From NCBI GenBank assembly GCA_036345935.2, contig JADWOT020000009.1, positions 820,287 through 884,286 on the forward strand: a stretch of DNA of 64,000 nt, read 5' to 3'. A model generated the notes under the pieces. The model was given only the letters and a program-made list of their open reading frames with translations, was not told where the DNA came from and made no database searches. This stretch comes from Taenia hydatigena (lineage: Eukaryota > Platyhelminthes > Cestoda > Cyclophyllidea > Taeniidae). Position numbers and translations under genes: made by a program. Each line of letters starts with the position of its first letter. Within the stretch, counting starts at the first letter, position 1. Of this stretch, positions 51,001 to 61,697 are shown one piece after another.

Positions 51001-51180
51001 GGAAAGGAAGGATGGAAGGAAGGAAGGAAGGAAAGAAGGAAGGAAGGAAGGAAGGAAGGAAGGAAGGAAGGGAGGGAAGGGAAGGGAAGGGAGGGAAGGA
51101 AGGAAGGAAGGAAGGAAGGAAGGGAAGGGAAGGGAAGGGAAGGGAAGGAAGGAAGGAAGGAAGGAAGGAAGGAAGGAAGA
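51001..51180. repeat. (GGAA)n / (GGGAA)n purine tract, left arm
   Basis: About 180 bp of pure purine on the plus strand, alternating GGAA and GGGAA blocks. Long mirror-symmetric purine runs of this type can form triplex (H-DNA). It is about 40 bp shorter than its partner in the right arm. Confidence 0.9.
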
Positions 51181-51436
51181 CAAGAATTGCGAATACAGTG
51201 CATTTTTAGCATTCCGCAATGCTGGGTTGAGGAGGCTCAAAGGTAGGATCGTGCACTACACCGCCACCTTCCACACCGGGTGTGTCACCAAGACATTCCA
51301 CTCCTCAACTTGCAATTCACCAACAAACAACTTGTTTCTACCAATGCCGTTATTGTGTCGGCTTATTTGTAGTGTGAGAGAGGCATTTCATCCCACTACT
51401 TCTCGTGCCACCATGGCATTCTGACAGGCGGCATCA

Positions 51437-51988
51437 GTGAGGTTCACTTCTCGCCTAACTGTGAAGACATTCTTCATGCTTAGTCGTGGGCATTGGATCC
51501 TCTGTTCTCTCAATCCTTCCCTCCCACTTCCCATCCCCCCCTCCCCTCCTTCATTCATTTCAGCGCGATTTGAAATGAATTGGGGCGAAGTGGATTGCCC
51601 TCAATGCAGAGGTGTGCGCGGTTTAATCCAGCCACGTCACGATAGGTCCAATCCATTTCACCGGCCATTTCGCTACAGCACACATCGTCCAATTTCGTTT
51701 GTCCCACTTGCGCTAGCACTCCTTGAGTACACCTTGTTCCCAAGAATAGGCCATGTCGGCGCTTCCTCGCCAACAGTTCACCAATTGCCAGTTGTCCATC
51801 ACACAGTCAAATGCAATCCGGAAATGGTGGACTGGAAACGGAACGCAACGTCCATCAACTCGATTGCTCTCAACGAGGAGGTGGAGTGCATCATGGAAGT
51901 GATGGCACGATGTAGGAGATCGAGACGCAGGAAAAGTAAGTCATGCAATGTGTGGCAAGGCATAAGGCGTCGTCGTTGCCACATGTGA
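51437..51988 (+). other. 183-codon open frame in left arm 2
   Basis: Open frame starting at GTG. Possible exon structure: a pyrimidine-rich AG just before 51562 and GTAAGT just after an Arg/Lys-rich stretch near 51936. The middle contains a CPQC motif, which might be half of a zinc ribbon. The frame is identical in the right arm (60113-60664, minus). No family is recognised. Confidence 0.25.
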
Positions 51989-52324
51989 CATTACATTGAC
52001 CAATTTGTGGTGTGCTGATGCAACACGACCATACTCATACTGCCATTCACCTGGTTGTAGCACTCGTTGTCGTTGCTTGTTGGCGGTTGGTGCTTGCGCA
52101 AGCCTTCCAAATGAGGCAAGAACCATCTGCTCAAGGTGTCGAACCCGACTTCACTACTGGCATTTGCATCATCTGTGCAATGACACGCAGATTTGCACGT
52201 TGGCACAAGGTTCGCGGTGGGGCATTTGAGGCAGCATCCACACAGGTATCAGCATTTGCCCACAGTCAGTGACTACATTGTCGATGGTGGCTAGTGACCG
52301 AATGGCGGCATCAAGTGGGCAGAA

Positions 52325-52654
52325 GTGAACAGGCTTGAGCGGTGGCGGGAAGGTGCATCAGTGAAGCGTGAGCGTCTACCCCTGAATAGACAGCTCTGTC
52401 TAGTGGACAGTTGGAGTGAACTTAAACAACGCATCTCTAGTGGACTTCTGCAAATTCCAGTATGCAGTTGGCCTTCCAGTCGACCAATGAGTCGACGCAT
52501 CGATTGGTTGAGTAGTTTACTGCCTCCTTGGTCGATTGATCGAGGTCTGCTGAAAGTCAGTTGGCAGGCAAGTGCTAAACAAGCCTTACTTCGAGGTGTT
52601 TGTCCCAGAGAAGAGAGTAGATGGTGGGGGGGACGAAGGGGAGTGAAGGGGTAG
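52325..52654 (+). other. 109-codon open frame in left arm 2
   Basis: Open frame starting at GTG, with balanced composition (Trp, Leu, Ser, Arg rich) that looks protein-like rather than repetitive. It is mirrored identically at 59447-59776 on the minus strand. The opposite strand is also open, so coding is unproven. No family is recognised. Confidence 0.2.
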
Positions 52655-52926
52655 AGAAGCGCGAAAAGGAATGCAAGAGCAGAGGAAATGAATTCTACCG
52701 TTGGCAATTATTTCGTGTGCATGCGTTGATGCACATATCCAGCTGCCACGATTAGTGGTGCCACACGAAGTTAGTCGGTGGGCATAAGCAGGCGTGGGGT
52801 TGCTATTTTCAGTCGTCGTGATGCAATCTTCATCTGCCTCCAAACCCATAGCCACAACCGCACCCACAATCACAGTCACATTTGCATCCAGCCCCACCCG
52901 CTCCCACTGCCGCACCTTCACGCACA

Positions 52927-55900
52927 ACCGTAATCAAGTCGTCTGTGCATGTGATTGCCTGCACTGCTACAGTCTGAGTGAATTTGAGTGAGAATTTTCG
53001 TCCTCTTGGCTTTTTAGTAATTCCAATGGCTCTAGAGTTGGTGTTGCTGTCAACACTGACATTCAAATACTGTGAATTCTTAAAATGGCTACTGATCGTT
53101 ACGTCGTATTGCAGTTGTATGGAGCTAAAAAAATTAAAAACTCATTTTTTCTTTGTAGATCAGCTGCTTCCACAAATGCATGGGACATAGAGTTACAAAT
53201 TCTGACCTTTAATGTAAATTACTCTTCGTCCTTAACAGGGGAACATATTTTTGTAGGTTGGTGAGCTTTTTTGTCAAGGTGGAATCATTCAATTTTGTCG
53301 ACACAGAATCCACGCTGAGACGTTTTGTGAGTCAAGTCTGAAGAGAGGACTTGGTCTCTCTCCCTCTTCTGCTCAAGGTGGTGTTGCAATGACTATAGGT
53401 TTGAAAGTGGCTTCCACCTTTTGCAAATCATTCAAGTATGAATGGCAAAATGCCAATGAACCATCACGTGCTTGTGCCATGACATGGGATATTTACTTTT
53501 CTTCGGCCAATAGTGGCAATCCCCACCTCTAATGAACTGCCCGAGACTACTCATTTAAGGAGCACCAACGAATTTGCGTAATGTCGTGTAACAGCAAATC
53601 ACAAAGATTTTCGGAGCATAGCAATCTTTTGGCTGTTCAGTTGTGAAAGATGATGACTGTTGGCTGTAACGCGTTTTCAACCAATGCTACACTTTTGAGT
53701 CCCACCTCGTATTTGTTCTTGACCTCCATCATACAGACGTGTGACATGGTTTCTTTGTCAAATTTTACTCTGACCTGCTCCTAAATTACTAAAAGAGACG
53801 AGGGCTGTTTGTCTTGGGAGCAGCAGTTAGATAGTTTCACGTAATCTCTGACAACCAGTATCACATTAGATCAAGTGATTATTAGAAATTTGACAAAATC
53901 TTAATCAATCCGTCTTAATGATCTGCTCAAAAGCGCAGACGCTTTTGCATTTCAGGTTCTCTTTCCATCGCTTATATTGGCCTATCAAATGTGACAAATA
54001 GTTTGTCCTTTGTAACTACATTTGGTAGGTTTTGTTGAAGTAGTGATGCATCTACTCGTGAATGTGTCTGACACCCAGATCGATTTGGATCGTACAGTTT
54101 TAATACAAAGTTTGGTATTTTCAACCAGCAATGCACATTAAGTGTGACGGAAAGCCTCTTTGGTCTTGGATTCGGGCAAGATAGGCGGACAGGCTTAATT
54201 TACATCCACGAGATGTCCTAACCTGGAACATTGGGAGCGACTCCATCTCAGTTAGTAAGGTAGATTGGATGAAAATCACACGCCCATTGATATCCATCAC
54301 ACAAATTGTGATGGGAGTTTCAAGGGAATAAAAAAGAGACAATATAAGCAAAATTGCACATTCTGATCACTAAAGCGAAAACTGTAAAACCATCTGATCC
54401 ACCGATGTTCCCTTCTCCTCTTCCCCTTGATGGGTCAGTAACGCAAACAAGTATTGGTGGGAATGGAATCACACCTTGCCCTTACCACTGAGGCAAGCCC
54501 AAGTTCCACTCCCCTCTCCCCTAGTTTATTCGCAGAGGATGGTGTTCAAGACTTCTGCATTGACGATTTTGACACTTCATCTCATTTGACAGGCAGGCTC
54601 AAGCCACATTTGTTGGGTGAGAGTAATCTCAGAAACTTGTGAATTGGAGAGCAGTAGAGCATTGGAATGATTTCGTGTCCAAGTTCCTCCATTCGTGCAA
54701 GAGATTGTTTCCTTTTCATTTTGTAGGCCACTTCTCATATTCCTCACCGTTGCCGTGCTGTGAAGGCGACAAGAAAATAGGCAAAAATTATTCGTAGACT
54801 ACACAACTAACTACCTGTCTAAACATATAAATGCACTTAACAGTTTACACGTAAATGGAACGTGCTCCCACTTCTTCTTTGAACCCTTCCGGCCACAAAC
54901 TAGTCCTAAGTCTAAGGAATTTTTTTGCGCTCCATTCGCATAGCTGTCTGAAATGACTTCTTCGTATTTGTGAAGACTTGTGAAGCACGGGGATTTTTTA
55001 TGCCAGATTATTTCAAAGTATCAGTTATCCATCGGGTCAGCCCTTTTAGCTCTGAATCTTAGACCACTTTCATGTAGAGACGCACTGACTAAGCCTGATG
55101 ATGGTGTCTATCAAGTCTGTCTACTTGACAAATTGAACATTGTTTCTCGTGGCATCTGCTGTAGAGCATTTGGAGTAGAGTTGATGCGCACTAGCTTATA
55201 AAATGTCGAGTGATATCTACATTAACTCAACGATGCTCATAGGAGGTGGCCTTCTATGTTGTGTCTACAAATGACGAACTGCAGTCTTCAAGAACCAGTT
55301 AATTTTCCCCTTCTTGCCCTCTAGATTAACGGACTGACTAAATTGTAGTTAAAAATGTTTCCTGTGGACCGGTGTGTCATTGCTTAGTTATCCAAAAGTT
55401 TTTTCACCCACTATATACTTTCCACTGATCCTAGGAACGGAGCACTTTAGGATTCAATGGTCTCGTAGAAGTGAATTAGTTCGTACACTGGTTTCCCAGA
55501 GAGTAGTCGGTAAAATGAATTTTTTGAGACCGAGAAACGATTAGTCGGTGCGCTCGGGGATCTTTGAAACTCAAAAAAAGCATTTTTGTCGTAAATAACG
55601 AAGTTAACAAAAGCAGTTTGTCAGACGTTGCAAAGGAATGAAGACTATAAATAATGTTGACCTTTCAACCGTTCTGTCTGTGCGTTCCAGATTTGCCCGG
55701 ATGCCAAGCCTTTAAGAATGGATATCGGTGTACTGAAACCTCTACAGACGACCTTCTTCCCGTACCTGTGGTCAACTTTATTTCAGACTTCTGAGCTGAT
55801 GGTATATTGACTATATCGAGGGGTTTTATAGCTCCGCAATCGGATTATTACCTTTCAAAATAGGCGGTGACAGTAGAAAACAACAATTGACTAACGCACT

Positions 55901-58900
55901 TCGTGCTTCATGTAGCATGCAATAAAAGCTGAAACACGATGCCCTTTATTTTCGCAAGTTAATTTACCCACAGCGTGTCTTAAGCCTCATGAACTTTTGG
56001 CATACAATGAACCAACGCTGCTGCAACAGTCCGATGTGGCGTTCCTTGCGCGTGCAAATAAAGTGGAGCAAACTTACCATAAAGGCCCTCAAACCGTAGT
56101 TTTAGGTATTTTTCTAAAAGTTTCAAGTTGAAGCACTTTTATGTATATTTTCAAATGTTACCTCTAGCAACTAATAAAATCGCTTCTATTAATGCAATCA
56201 CCAATCTAGGAGTTCTCCCACTAACCGCTCGGAAAGCAAAATGACTTGATGTAAGTTATAAATGCGCATCTTTATAGGTGCATCAATCCCTAAGTAAGGT
56301 GGTCTCCGATGTTCCCCTCCAATTTGATGTCTCATGTCCTCCAGTATCAATGTAATCCAGGTCCGCCTACTCAACGAATTCCAATGCTGTGGAAGTGTCA
56401 GGTAACGTTGATTGTAGACAAATAGGGAAGGTAAAGTGTGCGACCGAATAATTTTTTTCGCAGGGGCAACTCAACGGTTGGTTAAAGGAGAAAAAACGTC
56501 TTCTCAAAAGTGATTATTTCTCACAAAACAAGGCAGAAAAACGCAGAGCCTCGTGTTTCACACATCAAATCTCAAAACGTACATAAAAAAGCTCTTTCGT
56601 TACCCTTTAGCAGTGGAGAGGAATTTCGCTCCATCGAATTTTCCATATTGTGCCCAAACCGAATGTCAACTTGTAATTGGCGAATCACATGATTACATGT
56701 GACGTGAATTAGGCAAAAGGGTAGATTGTGGGGGGTTTCCTTTCATGCGTCTAAAAAGAACTTTGGTTTACATCTTTGGAAATGACGAAAACTGCAGATC
56801 GTTAAGCAGACTAGGTGGAATAGTATCCACACTGTAGTGCATAAGGCTTGATAGGAGGAGAAGGGAGGGACTGTCATGCTGACGTGCAAAAAAAATAGCG
56901 CGCCTGTTTTATAAATCCCTTCAAATTATAGCAGCTTAGTGGATTAACGAAGTGTCCTAGTGGGATCTTGGTTAACGGAAGAAACCAAAAGTGCTCCGCT
57001 AGGAGTTGTGCCGTTAAGAAAGAAGAAAATGAACTTCTTATGCTTAAGTCGTGACACTGCCAGGGGCGAGGTCAAAACAAGCATTTGACAGACTGTGACA
57101 ATCCCAAGAGAGCGGAAAATGACCACCAGAAATGCTGCGATTTTTAAGTGTTACTTAAGGATCTCCATCTGAAGCCAGATTTCCCCACCCCACCGCGTTC
57201 GGCCACCTCCAGCCTGACCCGCATCTGATTGGCCCAAGAAGGCATGTGCGAGCGTGTCTCCAAAAATAGCGCCGAATCGATAGTGCGTATCATTGCAGTA
57301 TCTCTCTTCGTGATTGGCTGATGGGATAGCACGCACCAACATACACATACAGGCACACAGACACCCACGCACGTGTGCTGGTGTTGTTGGGGCCAGTTAC
57401 AGACGGGTGTCTTAAAGGGGAGAGCATTTCGGGGACAAGGGTCTTCGAGGAGACTTAGAAAAGGCGAAGTTAAAGACAGTCCTGGAGTGGGTCGATGTGA
57501 GTCAGCAAATTTGTGAGGATAGCTGACAAGAGACACAATTCTGCCATTAGCAACGCCAGTTGACACCATCGACAAGCACCACCACCACCAATAAGGGCAG
57601 GATCAAGGAGGCTCAGAACCTTTCGGATTTGTATCGACACTACTGGTTGTAAATAGTGACTCTGCGTGTAATTTGAAGTCGAAAGGTTAGTTCGTACTTA
57701 GATTGACGCTATTGTTTTTTTAATTATATGCGAACCAAAAAATCTAAATCTCCTAATCGATTGGTTAAGTGAGAGACCAATGAAAAACTTATGGGTAAAC
57801 TAATTGAATTAATGAACTCAAACAATTTTGTTTACTATTTATCGGGAAAAACACTTAAGCTTTTAAATACATGTCACCTCTTTACGGGAAAATATTATAC
57901 TGACTTGTCAAAGGCTGGTTTTTCCAATATAAACGTTCATTTTAGCAAGTAAAATAGCCTGTGCATTAAATTACAAGCAAATTTAGTCGAATTCTGTGAG
58001 GTCTACAGTCGGATGTTCAAGGTAGTGACTACACAGATTGCTTGTTGTTGAGTAGCATTATCAGGTTTGTCCGCAGAAGCTAATTACGAGCCAAAGAGTG
58101 GTACGCCGGCAGTGTCGGTAAGAGTGTCTGGGGAGAAATCGACCCACAAAAGTCAAGATTGGTTCTCAGTTCTAATATGGTATCAGTTGGCAAAAATATG
58201 TTCAAAAACCAAGATTTGAGGCCATCCATTGCGCTACAAGTAAACACCCCACACTTTTTCTGTGGTTTCAAAAGCAGTCAATTTTTCTGGATTTACGATC
58301 CGTAGTTCAGGCATGTTGGCTTCGAAATAGACACATGGCATTCTAGCGTCTGTGGCATGGAGATTAGGAGGAGAACATCTTATGGCCAATAGTCTTCATT
58401 TCTCACGGTGGAGGACCTGAGAGTTTACCTCAGTTCGACAATCGTCGTAACTTATTGCGACCTTACACCTGGCTTATTTGTTAGCCTTCCTCCAATAAGC
58501 AGTATCAGATATTTATCCAGAGGTGCAATTAAACACTACCTTGTACGGAGAAAGGTAGGCTCCCCATGTCATACCTTGAGCGTGTGATAAGTTTCTTACA
58601 TTCTACTAATTACGTTTGGATGTTTTACAAAGTGAGGAAATTGGATTGATGCACTTATAGACTAGGGAGTTATGTTTTTATGTCTTTGGTAAGGTTGTGA
58701 TTGCATGAGAACTAATCCCGTTCCTTCAGTTGTGCCTCAAGTCGACACTTCTTGGGACAGAAAAATATGCTGGATGGGAGGAAAGGGAGAGCAAGTAAAT
58801 TCTATTGGTTTACCTTTCGAACTAGATCCTCTGCGAATTTTGTGGCATCATGGTTGGATGACTTAACTGTCGACACCAAAATTTTAAATTGTCGCATGGA

Positions 58901-59174
58901 AAAAGTTGAAATTTTCCTTTCCAGGCAAAACTTGGGATAGTATATTCGGTGCGATTCTAAAAGAGGATGATTTGCGCTGTCTAAGTGAAGTGCCAGTTTT
59001 TATCACCCAGTTTTAAATTGTCAGTAGTACCGCTGCTACTGGAGTCATTAGAATTTCAGTATGCCCAGAAAAGCAAGCTCTCCCTTGGCTTAGCCCTCAC
59101 TCTCGCAATGACTGCGGCTGTGGTAGTGTGTGGGCAGGCATTCACGCGTGCAGGAGAGGCGCTGGCTGTGGAAG
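52927..59174. other. Spacer between arms of inverted duplication 2
   Basis: 6248 bp with no recognisable gene or transposase. The first ~150 bp on each side can be roughly aligned to each other in inverted orientation, as if the palindrome once extended further. Small coding-like stretches occur at about 54230-54350 (minus) and 54454-54640 (plus), unsupported by family matches. CCAAT/ATTGG motifs lie at 57228 and 57313. Confidence 0.55.
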
Positions 59175-60921
59175 TGTGCGTGAAGGTGCGGCAGTGGGAG
59201 CGGGTGGGGCTGGATGCAAATGTGACTGTGATTGTGGGTGCGGTTGTGGCTATGGGTTTGGAGGCAGATGAAGATTGCATCACGACGACTGAAAATAGCA
59301 ACCCCACGCCTGCTTATGCCCACCGACTAACTTCGTGTGGCACCACTAATCGTGGCAGCTGGATATGTGCATCAACGCATGCACACGAAATAATTGCCAA
59401 CGGTAGAATTCATTTCCTCTGCTCTTGCATTCCTTTTCGCGCTTCTCTACCCCTTCACTCCCCTTCGTCCCCCCCACCATCTACTCTCTTCTCTGGGACA
59501 AACACCTCGAAGTAAGGCTTGTTTAGCACTTGCCTGCCAACTGACTTTCAGCAGACCTCGATCAATCGACCAAGGAGGCAGTAAACTACTCAACCAATCG
59601 ATGCGTCGACTCATTGGTCGACTGGAAGGCCAACTGCATACTGGAATTTGCAGAAGTCCACTAGAGATGCGTTGTTTAAGTTCACTCCAACTGTCCACTA
59701 GACAGAGCTGTCTATTCAGGGGTAGACGCTCACGCTTCACTGATGCACCTTCCCGCCACCGCTCAAGCCTGTTCACTTCTGCCCACTTGATGCCGCCATT
59801 CGGTCACCAGCCACCATCGACAATGTAGTCACTGACTGTGGGCAAATGCTGATACCTGTGTGGATGCTGCCTCAAATGCCCCACCGCGAACCTTGTGCCA
59901 ACGTGCAAATCTGCGTGTCATTGCACAGATGATGCAAATGCCAGTAGTGAAGTCGGGTTCGACACCTTGAGCAGATGGTTCTTGCCTCATTTGGAAGGCT
60001 TGCGCAAGCACCAACCGCCAACAAGCAACGACAACGAGTGCTACAACCAGGTGAATGGCAGTATGAGTATGGTCGTGTTGCATCAGCACACCACAAATTG
60101 GTCAATGTAATGTCACATGTGGCAACGACGACGCCTTATGCCTTGCCACACATTGCATGACTTACTTTTCCTGCGTCTCGATCTCCTACATCGTGCCATC
60201 ACTTCCATGATGCACTCCACCTCCTCGTTGAGAGCAATCGAGTTGATGGACGTTGCGTTCCGTTTCCAGTCCACCATTTCCGGATTGCATTTGACTGTGT
60301 GATGGACAACTGGCAATTGGTGAACTGTTGGCGAGGAAGCGCCGACATGGCCTATTCTTGGGAACAAGGTGTACTCAAGGAGTGCTAGCGCAAGTGGGAC
60401 AAACGAAATTGGACGATGTGTGCTGTAGCGAAATGGCCGGTGAAATGGATTGGACCTATCGTGACGTGGCTGGATTAAACCGCGCACACCTCTGCATTGA
60501 GGGCAATCCACTTCGCCCCAATTCATTTCAAATCGCGCTGAAATGAATGAAGGAGGGGAGGGGGGGATGGGAAGTGGGAGGGAAGGATTGAGAGAACAGA
60601 GGATCCAATGCCCACGACTAAGCATGAAGAATGTCTTCACAGTTAGGCGAGAAGTGAACCTCACTGATGCCGCCTGTCAGAATGCCATGGTGGCACGAGA
60701 AGTAGTGGGATGAAATGCCTCTCTCACACTACAAATAAGCCGACACAATAACGGCATTGGTAGAAACAAGTTGTTTGTTGGTGAATTGCAAGTTGAGGAG
60801 TGGAATGTCTTGGTGACACACCCGGTGTGGAAGGTGGCGGTGTAGTGCACGATCCTACCTTTGAGCCTCCTCAACCCAGCATTGCGGAATGCTAAAAATG
60901 CACTGTATTCGCAATTCTTGT

Positions 60922-61138
60922 CTTCCTTCCTTCCTTCCTTCCTTCCTTCCTTCCTTCCTTCCTTCCTTCCTTCCTTCCTTCCTTCCTTCCTTCCTTCCTT
61001 CCTTCCTTCCTTCCTTCCTTCTTTCCCTTCCCTTCCCTTCCCTTCCCTTCCTTCCCTTCCTTCCTTCCTTCCTTCCTTTCCTTCCCTTCCCTTCCTTCCT
61101 TCCTTCTTTCCTTCCTTCCTTCCTTCCATCCTTCCTTT
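60922..61138. repeat. (CCTT)n / (CCCTT)n pyrimidine tract, right arm
   Basis: About 217 bp of pure pyrimidine on the plus strand, the counterpart of 51001-51180 but longer and differently arranged. Arm divergence is concentrated here, consistent with microsatellite slippage after duplication. Confidence 0.9.
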
Positions 61139-61604
61139 CCCAATCTGCCTAACCGAAGAGGAAATGCTGGGAAGGAGTGCTTCGGTGCTGGTGCTATTTC
61201 GCCTCTCCCAGCCCAAAGGGGCGCCAGGTCAGGCCAGTTCTTAAGGCATGACAGCCGAAAAAGGAGGATAAATTCTTCACAGACGACCTGTCAAAGATGC
61301 CAACTCTGCAGTCTGAAAAGAATCACCTCTTTTGGAGACTTAAGGTGTTCTCCTCCTGTGGGGTAGCAGTTCAATTGATGCGCCACCAATTGTCGCCTTG
61401 GGTGTGCTGTCTTACAATCGTCTCCTCTCCATGAAGCTGTGGGAAACTGCACAAGTTACCTAATTAAGTAAATGAGGAAGGGAAACAGTCGGCTTTGCTG
61501 CACAAACCACGAGATGACGCACAGCCTCCTCGAGACTTGAGGTAGACCTCTCGTGCAAGTGATTAATAGGCATACATCAGGCTATTGTTCTGCCAGACGC
61601 TTTT

Positions 61605-61697
61605 CCTCCTCCTCCTCCTCCTCCTCCTCCTCCTCCTCCTCCTCCTCCTCCTCCTCCTCCTCCTCCTCCTCCTCCTCCTCCTCCTCCTCCTCCTCCT
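61605..61697. repeat. (CCT)31 trinucleotide tract
   Basis: 93 bp of perfect CCT units. It marks the outer limit of the right arm and corresponds to the (GGA)n next to the N gap in the left arm. Poly-Leu, poly-Ser and poly-Arg frames across it are artefacts. Confidence 0.95.

Larger units (their letters stand above)
50512..52926 (+). repeat. Inverted duplication 2, left arm
   Basis: This arm is the reverse complement of 59175-61697. Positions in the inner two thirds sum to 112101; outside the (GGAA)n tract they sum to 112141, a 40-bp length difference within the microsatellite. Identity is near complete, with rare substitutions such as one in the coding-like frame near 50974 and one near 50858. 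It ends at 52926, after which only weak alignable similarity continues inward. The outer end runs into (GGA)n and the N gap. Confidence 0.95.
59175..61697 (-). repeat. Inverted duplication 2, right arm
   Basis: Reverse-complement partner of 50512-52926. It carries the same two open frames on the minus strand (60113-60664 and 59447-59776), a longer (CCTT)n tract and a complete (CCT)31 tract at its outer edge. Sequence beyond 61697 is unrelated to what lies left of the N gap. Confidence 0.95.

Noticed and set aside
50998..51246. Lys/Glu/Gly-rich and Ser/Leu/Pro-rich frames over the GGAA and CCTT tracts
   Set aside because: Translations of microsatellites; their length differs between the two arms as expected for slippage.
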